Positions 26,184 to 35,918 of a DNA stretch of 37,014 nt are shown here, piece by piece. The position numbers and the translations under genes are program-made. Numbering within the stretch: the stretch's first letter is position 1; the number at the start of each line of letters is the position of its first letter. The notes beneath the pieces were generated by a model, which saw only the letters and a program-made list of their open reading frames with translations, did not search any database and had not been told where the DNA came from. The stretch comes from an uncultured Clostridia bacterium. Its GTDB lineage: Bacteria > Bacillota > Clostridia > TANB77 > CAG-508. Location: assembly GCA_947573445.1 (NCBI GenBank), contig CANPFR010000015.1:1-37014 (forward strand), in the 5' to 3' direction.

Positions 26184-26212
26184 TTGAATTTTTGTGTTTA
26201 ATGTGATATACT
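26184..26212 (+). promoter_or_regulatory. Promoter of the methyltransferase gene
   Basis: TTGAAT (26184-26189), 17-base spacer, TATACT (26207-26212). It diverges from the minus-strand promoter. Confidence 0.65.
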
Positions 26213-26243
26213 TATACGAAATTGGAATAGGAAGAAAAAAACA

Positions 26244-26855
26244 ATGTTTGATTTAGAAAAATTAGAAAAAGTAAAAATAAAAGCTCTTGAAGCACATATT
26301 CCCATTATCATGGATGATACATTAGAAAAAATAAAAGAAATTTTAATTGAAGAAAATCCGAAGAAAATTCTAGAAATTGGTACAGCAGTAGGTTATTCGG
26401 CAAGTCAATTTGTACGTTTTGTACCAAATGCTATTGTAGATACAATTGAATTGGATGAAACAAGAGCCAAAGAGGCACAAGAAAATGTGCAAAAAATTGG
26501 GATTGCGGAGCATGTTTGTATTTTAGTTGGAAATGCAGTTGAGATTTTGCCAACATTGGAAGGAAAATATGATATCATATTTATTGATGCCAATAAAGGA
26601 AAATATCCTATTTTTTTGCAAGAAGCTATCCGTTTGGTGAAGGATAATGGATTAATCATCGCAGATAATATTTTATACAAAGGCTATGTAATGAGCGATT
26701 ATAATAAACATAAACAAAGAACAGCGGTTAAACATTTACGAGAATATATCCAAATGGCAACAGAAAATGAGAAGTTAGAAACGGAAATTTTAGAAGTAGG
26801 GGATGGTTTAGCGATTAGTCGTGTAAAAAAGGTTGACGAAAATGAAAATTTGTAA
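26244..26855 (+). CDS. trmR: SAM-dependent O-methyltransferase, TrmR/YrrM-like
   Basis: 203 residues, class I Rossmann methyltransferase of the O-methyltransferase 3 (COMT-like) family. Motif I ILEIGTAVGYSASQF binds SAM, IELDETRAKEAQENV carries the acidic residue for ribose, YDIIFIDANKGKYPIFL and LIIADNILYKG hold metal ligands. Bacillus YrrM/TrmR methylates 5-hydroxyuridine of the tRNA wobble position; size and motifs fit, but paralogous small-molecule methyltransferases cannot be excluded. AGGAAG precedes the ATG. Confidence 0.8.
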   Translation: MFDLEKLEKVKIKALEAHIPIIMDDTLEKIKEILIEENPKKILEIGTAVGYSASQFVRFVPNAIVDTIELDETRAKEAQENVQKIGIAEHVCILVGNAVEILPTLEGKYDIIFIDANKGKYPIFLQEAIRLVKDNGLIIADNILYKGYVMSDYNKHKQRTAVKHLREYIQMATENEKLETEILEVGDGLAISRVKKVDENENL

Positions 26856-26861
26856 TAAAAT
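26833..26861 (+). promoter_or_regulatory. Possible glmU promoter inside the end of trmR
   Basis: TTGACG (26833-26838), 17-base spacer, TAAAAT (26856-26861). Overlaps the last codons of the upstream gene. Confidence 0.5.
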
Positions 26862-26921
26862 GTCATCACAAGATGGAAAATGCAAAATATAATATAATAA
26901 AAAGAAAAGGAATGGAAGAGT

Positions 26922-28199
26922 ATGAAAGTAGACGATAATAATGAATATGTTATGATACTTATTATGGCTGCTGGAAAAGGCACAAGAATGAATAGTAATA
27001 AGTCGAAACTGGTACATAAAATTTATGATAAAGAATTAGTCAGAAGGGTCGTAGATTTAGCTAAAAAAATTGGTTCAGATGAAATTGTAGCAGTTGTAGG
27101 GCATTTAAGAGAACAAGTGCAAGAAGTTCTTGGAGATGAGGTAAAATATGCTATTCAGGAAGAATTATTAGGTACAGGTCATGCTGTTATGCAAGCAAAA
27201 CCATATTTAGAAGGAAAAAAAGGAAAAGTTGTGATTTTGTATGGTGATGTACCGATTATTCGTCCAGAAACACTTAAAAATCTAATTTCCAAAAGCATCA
27301 AAAATAAGGAATATGCAACCTTATTGACTGCAATGTATGAGAATCCAACGGGGTATGGACGAATTATTCGTGACGAAGGTGGAAATATCAAGGGAATCGT
27401 TGAGGAAAAAGATGCTGATCCATTACAAAAGGAACATATTAAAGAAATCAATTCTGGTATTTACTGTTTTGACATTGAGGAATTATTAAGGGCAATTGAC
27501 AAAATTAAACCAGATAATGCTCAAGGTGAATATTATTTAACAGATGTTATTCGCATCATGAATGAAGAGGGATTAAAAACAGGTGCTGTAATTGTAGAAG
27601 ACAATACAGAGATTTTAGGGGTCAATGACCGTGCTCAATTAGAATTGTTGACACGTGTTTTACGTATGCGTATGAATTCTTATCATATGAAAAAAGGCGT
27701 TACCATTGAAGACGCCCAAACTACCTATATTTATGATGATGTAAAAATTGGGAAAGATACTGTAATTCATCCAAATACAATCATAAAAAGTGGAGTTAGT
27801 ATTGGGGAAAATTGCGAAATTGGACCAAATGCTTATATTCGAGAAGGTTGTAAAATTGGCAACCAAGTCAAAGTTGGAAATTGTGTGGAACTCAAAAAAG
27901 TCAAGATTGCAGATGGTTCAAAAGTACCACATTTGACTTATTTAGGGGACTGCGAAGTAGGAACAGATTGCAATATCGGTTGTGGAACAATAACTTGCAA
28001 TTATGATGGTCAAAACAAACACAAAACTAAAATTGGCAATAACTGTTTTGTTGGTTCAAATGTCAATTTTGTGGCACCTGTAAAAATAGAAGATAATAGC
28101 TTAATTGCAGCCGGTTCAACCATTACAGAAGATGTTCCGGAAGGTAAAATGGCCATTGCCAGAGAACGTCAAGTACTAAAAGATAAAAAAAATAAATAA
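26922..28199 (+). CDS. glmU: Bifunctional GlmU, UDP-GlcNAc synthesis
   Basis: 425 residues. N-terminal pyrophosphorylase: MAAGKGTRMNSNKSKLVHKI, QEELLGTGHAVMQA, LYGDVPIIRPETL, EEKDADP, NSGIYCFD. C-terminal left-handed beta-helix acetyltransferase with hexapeptide repeats and YLGDCEVGTDCNIGCGTITCNYDGQNKHKT, GNNCFVGSNV. It converts GlcN-1-P to UDP-GlcNAc for cell wall. The C-terminal tail is shorter than in E. coli (456). The start at 26922 follows GGAATGGAAGAG. Confidence 0.95.
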   Translation: MKVDDNNEYVMILIMAAGKGTRMNSNKSKLVHKIYDKELVRRVVDLAKKIGSDEIVAVVGHLREQVQEVLGDEVKYAIQEELLGTGHAVMQAKPYLEGKKGKVVILYGDVPIIRPETLKNLISKSIKNKEYATLLTAMYENPTGYGRIIRDEGGNIKGIVEEKDADPLQKEHIKEINSGIYCFDIEELLRAIDKIKPDNAQGEYYLTDVIRIMNEEGLKTGAVIVEDNTEILGVNDRAQLELLTRVLRMRMNSYHMKKGVTIEDAQTTYIYDDVKIGKDTVIHPNTIIKSGVSIGENCEIGPNAYIREGCKIGNQVKVGNCVELKKVKIADGSKVPHLTYLGDCEVGTDCNIGCGTITCNYDGQNKHKTKIGNNCFVGSNVNFVAPVKIEDNSLIAAGSTITEDVPEGKMAIARERQVLKDKKNK

Positions 28200-28204
28200 A
28201 AATC

Positions 28205-28241
28205 TGTGTAGTGGCAGGGTTCCACCCTGCCTACCTACATG
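28205..28241. repeat. GC-rich palindrome after glmU
   Basis: GGCAGGG-TTCCA-CCCTGCC (28213-28231) is perfect; flanking TGTGTAG and CTACATG extend it with two G-T pairs and a small bulge. It is much richer in G+C than its surroundings and lacks a T run, so it looks like a dispersed REP-type element rather than a terminator. Confidence 0.6.
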
Positions 28242-28264
28242 GCTAAATAAAAGGAGAAATACAA

Positions 28265-30167
28265 ATGAAACAAAAATATTTTAATGATGGAATCATTCGG
28301 AAATGGAAAAGTAACAGCTACTTTTAGTAAAACAGGAGAACTATTAAGATTATTTTACGGTTCGAGTGATTATAAACAGTTTATAGAACAATTTGAAGTC
28401 GGGGTCAAAATCAATGATTCGGCCATGATATATTTACATAATGATATCAATAATTTATACAATCAAAAATACATTAAAGATACCAATATTTTACAAACGG
28501 AAATATTAAACACCTATTTTAATCTTCAAATTATTCAAACAGATTTTGTACCAATTAAGGAAAATATATTAGTTAAAAATTATCGTTTGATTAATCAAAG
28601 CAATCGCAATTTAGCCATTAATTTGTTAATTTATTCTAAAGTGCTAACCAATATCAATAATGATACATGTGGATTTTTCAAAGATGATTGTTTGATTCAG
28701 TACAATCATGATTATTCATTATGTATATTCTCTAAGGAAAAGCCATTATCTTATCAGATTAATAATGTACAAGCCAATATTATGGAAGGTGTTATTGGAG
28801 GCAAAGATTATATTGGAATGTCGCCTGACTCAGGTATTAGCTATGATTTGCAGACCATTGAGCCAGGGGAAGAGGTCAATCTAAATGTCTATGTTTATGT
28901 AAATGATAACAAAGAAAAATGTTTACTAAATGATTTGGATAATGAAATTAACCGCATTCGCAAAATTGATATCAAAACAGAGTTTGATGAAACTGATAAG
29001 TACTGGAAAAAATATGTTAAGGATTATGATAAATTAAACATTGAAAAAAGTGACATCAATGAAAAAATAAAGAAAATTTATAAAAGAAGTATTCTATTAT
29101 TTTCCCTTCTTACGAATAAAGAAACTGGTGGTATTTCAGCAGGAATGGAAGTAGATGAAGATAAAACGAAATGTGGAAGATATTCTTATTGTTGGACAAG
29201 AGATGCTGTTTTTGTAACACGTGCAATGGATATTTTAGGGATGAAAACAGAAGTTGAAAAGTTTTACAATATATTTTGTAAAAAAACACAAAGTAAAACA
29301 GGAAGATGGCAACAGCGTTTTTACACAGATGGAAGGTTAGCACCTTGTTGGGGGTATCAAATTGATGAAACAGCAAGTGTAATTATTGGGATATATGATC
29401 ATTTCAAAAAATACAAAGATAAAACATTTTTGAAGAACAATTTAAAAATGTGTGAAAATGCAATTAGTTATTTGCAAAAATATGTAGATGATGTCCTTTT
29501 GGAGAAAAATCAATTGCTACCAAGTTATGATTTATGGGAAGAATTCGAAGGAGTTACTTTATACTCGATGGCAAGTATATTTGCCAGTTATCATGCTATG
29601 CTCAAAATTTATAAAAATGTCAAAACCATTTTGGAAAACAATCGATTAAAAGTAGAAGCGATCAATAAAAAAACACAAAGTCTGGAACAGGGAATGATTG
29701 ATATAAAAGAATATTGTTTAAATACTTTTTTTGATGATACCAAAAAATCGTATGTTCGAAATGTGAAGGATAAAAAGTTAGATATTAGTATTTTAGGGGC
29801 AATTACGCCTTTTGAAATGTTTTTGCCAAAAGAAAAAAATATTCAAAATACAATTGAAAGGATTAATATGACATTACGTACTTACACTGGTGGCTATGTA
29901 CGCTACGAAGAAGACCGCTATATGGGGGGCTATAATCCTTGGCCAATTGCTAATTTATGGATGGCATGTTACAATTTAGAAATGGGAGAAAATAAAAAAG
30001 CCTTAGAGAACTTTGAATTTGTAACTAATTCATCCTCAGATTATGGATTTTTAGGGGAACAAGTCAGCAACGAATCTATGAAACCAGCATGGGTAATTGG
30101 CCTTACTTGGAGTCATGCAATGTATATTATTGTATTGGAAAAGCTTAAGAAAAAGGGATTGATATAG
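28265..30167 (+). CDS. Glycoside hydrolase family 15 protein (glucoamylase-like), +1 frameshift at CGG codon 12
   Basis: The gene starts at ATG 28265 after AAAGGAG with MKQKYFNDGII; the zero frame then reads CGG at 28298-28300 and stops nine codons on. Skipping C28298 gives IIGNGKVTATFSKTGELLRLFYG, the usual N-terminal beta-domain start, and a frame open to 30167; 633 residues. The catalytic (alpha/alpha)6 domain has YCWTRDAVFVTRAMD (about 310), SYDLWEEFEGV with the general-acid glutamate, and EEDRYMGGYNPWPIANLW with the second glutamate region. No signal peptide, so likely a cytosolic glucosidase acting on malto-oligosaccharides or glycogen-type glucans. The internal ATG at 28284 lacks a good site and would lose the start of the domain. 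Confidence 0.87.
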
Positions 30168-30227
30168 AAAAAAAGATGGACAAATCTTGTCTATGAATTA
30201 CTTAAATGAGAAAGAAAGGAAGGGACA

Positions 30228-31590
30228 ATGGCTAAAAAACAAACCACCATATTTTTTTGCAACGAATGTGGCTACGAGTCGTCAAAATGGTTGGGAAAAT
30301 GTCCAGCTTGTAACCAATGGAATACATTTGTAGAAGAAAAAGTAGTAGGAAATAATTCATCAAAAGATAAAAACAAACTGAAAAGTGAAGTGATTAAGCT
30401 AAATGAAGTTGAAAAAAAAACAACAATTCGTATTCAAACTGGTGTCAAAGAATTAGACAGAGTGTTAGGTGGTGGGTTTGTCAAAGGCTCATTAACACTA
30501 CTACGGAGGTGAACCAGGCATTGGAAAATCAACTTTAATTTTGCAAATTTGTGATAGTGTTAAAGTGGAAGGAAAAATTCTTTATGTATCAGGTGAAGAA
30601 TCAGCAGAGCAAATCAAACTACGTGCTGACAGGTTAAAAATCAATAATGAAAATTTGCTATTTTTGTCTGAAACCGATATTGACAATGTCGAAAATGCAT
30701 TAGAAAAGCAAAATCCTGACTTTGTTATCATTGATTCTGTACAAACGATGTATTCTGAAGAAATCACCTCAGCTCCTGGAAGTGTTAGCCAAGTGCGTGA
30801 AATCACGGCTAGAATTATGAAAATGTGCAAACAAAAGCAAATTACAACAATTATTATTGGTCATGTTACAAAAGATGGAAATATTGCGGGGCCTCGTGTG
30901 TTAGAGCATATGGTAGATACGGTTTTATACTTAGAAGGAGAGAGGTATTTTGCGTATAGAATTTTGCGAGGTGTAAAAAATAGATTTGGTTCGACGAATG
31001 AAATTGGAATGTTTGAGATGCAAAATGAGGGGTTAGTAGAAATTACAGATCCATCATCTGTTCTAATTTCTGAAAGAGAAGCAGGCACGACAGGTTCTGT
31101 CATCGTTGCAAGTGTAGAAGGCACACGTCCTATTTTGCTAGAACTGCAATCGTTATCTACACCAACTGTTTTTGGAATGCCACGAAGAACTGCTAATGGA
31201 ATCGATTATAATCGATTGGTTTTGTTGATTGCTGTGTTAGAAAAAAAGGCAGGTATGAATTTTGGCTCACAAGATGTGTATTTAAATATTGTTGGTGGCA
31301 TGAAGGTAAATGAGCCAGCCTTGGATTTAGGGGTTATTGTGGCAGTTGCATCCAGTTATAAAAATATCGAAATACCAGAAAATATTGCAGTAATTGGTGA
31401 AGTTGGCTTGACAGGTGAAATTAGAAGTGTTAATATGATTGAAAAAAGAGTCAAAGAAGTTGAAAAATTAGGGTATCAAAAAATCTTAATTCCAGAAAGT
31501 AATAAAAGACTCTTGAAAGAAAATTATCAATTGGATATAATAAGTGTCAAGAATGTGGTTGATGCTTTGCATTATTTAAATTTAAAATAG
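30228..31590 (+). CDS. radA: DNA repair protein RadA, +1 frameshift at CGG codon 93
   Basis: RadA/Sms, branch-migration ATPase in recombination. The N-terminal zinc finger is CNECGYESSKWLGKCPAC; TRIQTG.KELDRVLGGG follows. The zero frame reaches CGG at 30504-30506 and ends at TGA two codons later. Skipping C30504 gives LLGGEPGIGKST, the Walker A motif (Gly93-Thr102), then ILYVSGEES, VIIDSVQTM (Walker B), the KNRFGSTNEIG motif and the Lon-like C-terminal domain (LNIVGGMKVNEPALDLGV). Total 453 residues, normal. Without the shift the product has no ATPase. GGAAGGG precedes the ATG. Confidence 0.93.
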
Positions 31591-31606
31591 ACAAGGAGAT
31601 AAAAAA

Positions 31607-32401
31607 ATGAAAGAAAAATTGAAAAATGGGATAGGAATTGTAATTATCATTATTTTACTAGGGATGATTGGAATGCTAATTACGAATGCAGTGAAAGCCA
31701 ATACAGAGGAAGTGATTAATCCAGTAGCTACGTTTGAGATACAGGATTATGGAACAGTGAAATTAGAATTATACCCTAAGTATGCACCTAACACAGTTGC
31801 TAATTTTATTGCTTTAATCGAGAGTGGATTTTATAACAACAAAGTAATTTACGGAAAAGATGACATTTGTCTATACATGGCAAGAGATACTGATGAAAAT
31901 GCCGAAGGTCCAAAAGTTAGCCTAATTGATAGTTCGGTAGAAGCAGATTCAGATAATGATTATGCATATGAAATTAAAGGGGAATTTGTTGCTAATCAAT
32001 TTGAACAAAATACATTAAGACATGAAAAAGGAGTGTTATCTTTGAATCGCTCTGACTATTCTTCTTATGGCTTAACAGAAGAAAGTTATAATTCAGGAAG
32101 TTACCGATTTTCTGTTATGATGAAAGAAGATGCCAATTTAAATGGTGTCTACTGTGCTTTTGGTAAAGTAACAGAAGGATTAGATGTGTTGGAGAACATT
32201 TACCAAAATGCTCCAATTGCTGTTAATGAAGAAGATTCACAAGAAGATACTTCTTCCATTCAATCATTTGAAACCATGCCAGTTATAAGTAATGCCACCA
32301 TTGATACACATGGGATAGAGTATGCTAAACCAGAGGTTCACAAAGCATTTGACATACAAGCGTATATGAATGAGTTGTATAGTCAATATTTGTCTTATTA
32401 A
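31607..32401 (+). CDS. Cyclophilin-type peptidyl-prolyl isomerase, membrane-anchored
   Basis: 264 residues. A hydrophobic N-terminal helix (about residues 9-27) acts as signal anchor. The cyclophilin fold follows: FEIQDYGTVKLELYPKYAPNTVANFIALIESGFYNNKVIY, ...HEKGVLSLNR, and YCAFGKVTEGLDVLENI. The usual RV..G..I.GGD catalytic stretch is replaced by YGKDDICLYMARDTDE, so isomerase activity may be weak. It probably folds exported proteins. AAGGAG stands before the ATG, 16 bases after radA. Confidence 0.8.
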   Translation: MKEKLKNGIGIVIIIILLGMIGMLITNAVKANTEEVINPVATFEIQDYGTVKLELYPKYAPNTVANFIALIESGFYNNKVIYGKDDICLYMARDTDENAEGPKVSLIDSSVEADSDNDYAYEIKGEFVANQFEQNTLRHEKGVLSLNRSDYSSYGLTEESYNSGSYRFSVMMKEDANLNGVYCAFGKVTEGLDVLENIYQNAPIAVNEEDSQEDTSSIQSFETMPVISNATIDTHGIEYAKPEVHKAFDIQAYMNELYSQYLSY

Positions 32402-32440
32402 TGTTTCTTAAAATGAAAAAACGGAAGGAGCATGATTCCA

Positions 32441-32941
32441 ATGAAAAAAAATAAGGGAATTACGATGATATCTCTAGTTTTAACAGTGATAATGCTGATT
32501 ATTCTTTCTTCTGTAACCATTCAAGTTGGCGTGCAATCTTATAATGAAGTAAAAATCCAAAATTTTATTAGCAAGCTAAAAGTAATCCAAACAAAAGTGG
32601 ACAATATAGCAGAGGAAAAAGAGGAAATAACAGATGATAGGTTTAGAAAATTAGCACAAATTACAGAAGAAGAAAAGCAAAATTTTGAGGAGATTATTCA
32701 AAATTTATCCAATGATGATACTTTTTCTTGGAGTGATGAAGATGCAGTCATTGAAAATTATTACTATTTTACGCCCAAAGACTTGGAAGAACAACTTCAT
32801 TTAAAAGATCAAGATATGACAGTAATTATCAATTTTAAAACCAGAAATGTTATTACTAAAAAAGGTTTAAAATTGGACGGGAAAACCTACTATAGGCAGT
32901 ATGATTTAAATGAATATGGTGGGGAACAACTGGTAAAATAA
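32441..32941 (+). CDS. Prepilin-like membrane protein
   Basis: 166 residues from ATG 32441, preferred over ATG 32432 because AGGAG (32425-32429) is then spaced by 11 rather than 2 bases. MKKNKGITMISLVLTVIMLIILSSVTIQ is a prepilin-like N terminus close to that of the protein at 24048 (KGITLIALVITIIVLLIL). The rest is polar and acidic with helical segments (IQNFISKLKVIQTKVDNIAEEKEE). Possibly a pseudopilin; no assembly genes are nearby. Confidence 0.7.
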   Translation: MKKNKGITMISLVLTVIMLIILSSVTIQVGVQSYNEVKIQNFISKLKVIQTKVDNIAEEKEEITDDRFRKLAQITEEEKQNFEEIIQNLSNDDTFSWSDEDAVIENYYYFTPKDLEEQLHLKDQDMTVIINFKTRNVITKKGLKLDGKTYYRQYDLNEYGGEQLVK

Positions 32942-32946
32942 AAGGA

Positions 32947-32979
32947 AAAACGTAATTTATTTAGTAAATTGCGTTTTTT
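32947..32979 (+). terminator. Rho-independent terminator
   Basis: AAAACGTAATTTA (32947-32959) pairs with TAAATTGCGTTTT (32965-32977), one G-T pair, loop TTTAG, followed by T. Confidence 0.88.
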
Positions 32980-33000
32980 ATTTTTACATCAAAAAAACAC

Positions 33001-33029
33001 TTGACAAATGACCACTGGTCAATTATAAT
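33001..33029 (+). promoter_or_regulatory. Promoter of the tetR-ABC exporter operon
   Basis: TTGACA (33001-33006), 17-base spacer, TATAAT (33024-33029): full consensus. The spacer holds the palindromic operator listed next. Confidence 0.88.
33009..33021. promoter_or_regulatory. Operator for the TetR-family regulator
   Basis: TGACCA-C-TGGTCA is a perfect 6-1-6 palindrome placed exactly between -35 and -10. A TetR dimer bound there would block RNA polymerase, so autorepression and repression of the exporter are expected. Confidence 0.75.
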
Positions 33030-33063
33030 AGTAAAATATATCCTATATTTTAGGGGGGAGAAT

Positions 33064-33690
33064 ATGCCAACAGAAAGTTTCTACAAGCTTGATTCGAGTA
33101 AACGTCAAAAAATTTTAGATGCGATGAAAAAGGAATTTAGTCGTGTTCCATTTCATGAAGCTTCTGTGAATAGAATTGTTGAAAATGCAGGAATTTCAAA
33201 AGGAAGTTTTTGGGTTTATTTTAAAAGCAAAGAAGAGGCGATTGAGTATTTAGTTGAATCACATTTGGAGAAAGAGAGAAAAAAATCAAAAAAAATTTTT
33301 CTCAAAAATAATGGAGATTTATTTCAAAGTTATCTTGAATTGTTTGATTATCTAGCCAAATGCAAAATCAACAAAACAGAAAAAGACTTGATGGCAAACG
33401 TATTTAAAAATTTAATTGCCAATGAAGAAAAAAGTTTGCCCAAAGAGCCAGGTGATCATTTGATACAAGAAACTAAAAATATAGTTAATATCAGCAATTT
33501 AGATATTATGGATGATGATGATTTGATTAATTTCATGAAAATACTAAATTATGTTATGCGTGTCAATTTATTGGATACAATCACCAAAAAAGTAACGTTA
33601 GAACGTGCACGAGCAAGATTTGTACGTGAGTTGGAAATTTTAAAAAAAGGAATTTCGAAAGAAAAGGAAGGAGGTAAAACAAAATGCTAA
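33064..33690 (+). CDS. TetR/AcrR family transcriptional regulator
   Basis: 208 residues. The frame is open from the promoter itself, but ATG 33064 with GGGGGGAGA upstream is the start. The N-terminal helix-turn-helix is clear: SKRQKILDAMKKEFSRVPFHEASVNRIVENAGISKGSFWVYFKSKEEAIEYLVE. The variable C-terminal half would bind a ligand, perhaps a substrate of the exporter. Its stop overlaps the ATG of the first ABC subunit (33684), so repressor and exporter are one operon. Confidence 0.9.
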   Translation: MPTESFYKLDSSKRQKILDAMKKEFSRVPFHEASVNRIVENAGISKGSFWVYFKSKEEAIEYLVESHLEKERKKSKKIFLKNNGDLFQSYLELFDYLAKCKINKTEKDLMANVFKNLIANEEKSLPKEPGDHLIQETKNIVNISNLDIMDDDDLINFMKILNYVMRVNLLDTITKKVTLERARARFVRELEILKKGISKEKEGGKTKC

Positions 33691-35918
33691 GATTAAGTAA
33701 ATATTACAAACCATTTATACGCTCTATTTTAATTGCCATTTTATTGCTATTTATACAGGCTATGTGTGATTTAAAATTACCAGATTATATGTCTGATATT
33801 GTCAACATTGGTATTCAATCCAATGGAATAGAACAAGTAGCTCCAGAAGCTATTTCAGAAAATGGATTTGAACTCATGAAAAGGTTTATGTCAGAGGAAC
33901 AAAAGGAAAGTCTAGAAGGCTATTACATAAAAGTAGACCAAGAAGACACTCAATATGCCGAGTTATACCCAGGTGTTGAAAATACTAATATTTATGTATT
34001 AGACAAAACTTTAGAAACATCAGACATAGAAAACATCAGCAATAGCTTTGCCTTAGCTAGCAAAACTATGATAAACACAATGACACTTTTATCAGCCCAA
34101 ACAGAAAATATAACAATTCCGACAGAGGAAACAGAGGACATAGAAGTTAACAAAATCTATGAAATTATGCCAATGCTGGAAAGGATTCCAACCGAGACAA
34201 TCGAACAAGCCAGAAAAGAAGCAGAAACAACACCAGAAAGTATGCTAAAATCAGTTGGTTTGGTGTTTACACAAAGCTTTTATCACGAATTGGGAATAGA
34301 CAGTTCCAAAATGCAAAATACCTATATTGTAAAAACAGGTCTAAAAATGTTAGGTATTTGTGTGATTGGAATTGTAGCTGCTATATTGGTTGGATTTTCA
34401 GGTTCCAAGATTGGAGCTGGAATTGGAAGAACGTTGAGAAATGATGTATTTCAAAAAGTACAAAGTTTTTCTTCTGCAGAATTTAACAACTTTTCAGCAG
34501 CATCACTTATCACCAGAACGACAAATGACATTACGCAAATCCAAAATTTTGTTGTTATGATGGTAAGAATGTTAGCTTATGCACCAATCATGGGAATTGG
34601 TTCATTAATTATGATGTCACAAAAAACAACAGAACTTGTTTGGACAATAGCCTTAGCTTGTGGTTTAATCATTGTTTTAATTGTATTTTTATTCAAAGTG
34701 GTTTTTCCGAAAATAAAAATGGTTCAAAAATTGACAGATAAAATCAATTTAGTCGCCAAGGAAAGTTTATCTGGCTTGATGGTGGTAAGAGCCTTTGGAA
34801 CACAAAAATATGAAGAAAGTAGATTTGATAAAATCAATAGTCAGGTTATGAAAACAAATAAATTTATCAATCGCTCTATGGGAATGATGATGCCAAGTAT
34901 GATGTTTATTATGAATGGTCTAAATCTTCTAATTCTATGGACGGGAGCCGATGCGATTGCTAATTCACAACTTCAAGTGGGTGATTTAATGGCAGTTATG
35001 CAATATGGAATTGAAGTGGTTATGAGTTTCTTATTTGTTTCGATGATCTTCATTATGTTCCCACGAGCAAGTGTCTCAGCTAACCGTATTGCAGAGGTTT
35101 TAGAAACAGAAAATACAATTCATGATCCTGAAAACATTGAAAAATCAGACAGTGATAAAAAAGGATACGTAGAATTTAAGAATGTAACCTTCCAATATCC
35201 AGGGGCTGATGAAAAAGTACTAGAAAATATTACTTTTACAGCTAAGCCAGGTCAAACAACAGCTATCATAGGGGCAACAGGAAGCGGAAAATCAACTCTT
35301 GTGAATCTAATTCCAAGATTGTTTGATGTGAGTAGTGGGGAGGTTTTGGTAAATGGTGTAAATGTTAAGAATATGGCACAATTTGAATTGCATAATCAAA
35401 TTGGTTATATTCCACAGAAAGGCAATTTATTATCAGGCACGATTGAGTCTAATTTAAAATATGGAAATGAAGAGGCAAAACAAGAATTGATAGAAAAATG
35501 TGCAAGTATTGCCCAAGCCACAGAATTTATTGAAAGTAAAGATGAGATGTATCAAGCACCTATTTCACAGGGGGCTAAAAATGTCTCTGGTGGCCAAAAG
35601 CAACGACTATCGATTGCACGAGCTTTGGTTAAGAACAGTCCAATTTATGTTTTTGATGATAGCTTTTCAGCTCTTGATTTTAAAACAGATAGTAAATTGA
35701 GAGGTGCTTTAAAAACGTATAGTAAGGATAGTACACTGATTATCGTTGCACAAAGGGTTAGTACGATTATGAATGCAGAACAAATTATTGTGCTGAACGA
35801 AGGAAAAATAGAGGGGATTGGAACACATGAAGAACTTTTAAAAAATTGTCCGACTTATTATGAAATTGCATCATCACAGTTAAGTAAGGAGGAATTGGAA
35901 AATGGCAGAAAAGAATAA
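33684..35918 (+). CDS. ABC exporter, half-transporter with degenerate nucleotide-binding site
   Basis: 744 residues: six membrane segments with an unusually long outside loop (about residues 45-220) between the first two, then the ATPase. Walker A GATGSGKST (530-538), Q loop IPQKG, signature VSGGQKQR, Walker B YVFDDSFSALD. The residue after Walker B Asp658 is Asp659 where a catalytic glutamate is usual, as in one half of heterodimeric multidrug exporters (BmrC/YheI type). It pairs with the next gene, whose start it overlaps by 17 bases. Substrate unknown; control by TetR suggests a toxic compound. Confidence 0.92.
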   Translation: MLRLSKYYKPFIRSILIAILLLFIQAMCDLKLPDYMSDIVNIGIQSNGIEQVAPEAISENGFELMKRFMSEEQKESLEGYYIKVDQEDTQYAELYPGVENTNIYVLDKTLETSDIENISNSFALASKTMINTMTLLSAQTENITIPTEETEDIEVNKIYEIMPMLERIPTETIEQARKEAETTPESMLKSVGLVFTQSFYHELGIDSSKMQNTYIVKTGLKMLGICVIGIVAAILVGFSGSKIGAGIGRTLRNDVFQKVQSFSSAEFNNFSAASLITRTTNDITQIQNFVVMMVRMLAYAPIMGIGSLIMMSQKTTELVWTIALACGLIIVLIVFLFKVVFPKIKMVQKLTDKINLVAKESLSGLMVVRAFGTQKYEESRFDKINSQVMKTNKFINRSMGMMMPSMMFIMNGLNLLILWTGADAIANSQLQVGDLMAVMQYGIEVVMSFLFVSMIFIMFPRASVSANRIAEVLETENTIHDPENIEKSDSDKKGYVEFKNVTFQYPGADEKVLENITFTAKPGQTTAIIGATGSGKSTLVNLIPRLFDVSSGEVLVNGVNVKNMAQFELHNQIGYIPQKGNLLSGTIESNLKYGNEEAKQELIEKCASIAQATEFIESKDEMYQAPISQGAKNVSGGQKQRLSIARALVKNSPIYVFDDSFSALDFKTDSKLRGALKTYSKDSTLIIVAQRVSTIMNAEQIIVLNEGKIEGIGTHEELLKNCPTYYEIASSQLSKEELENGRKE

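Noticed and set aside
33001..33063. TTG start of the TetR gene at 33001
   Set aside because: It is the -35 box of the promoter itself; ATG 33064 has a strong ribosome binding site and matches TetR lengths.
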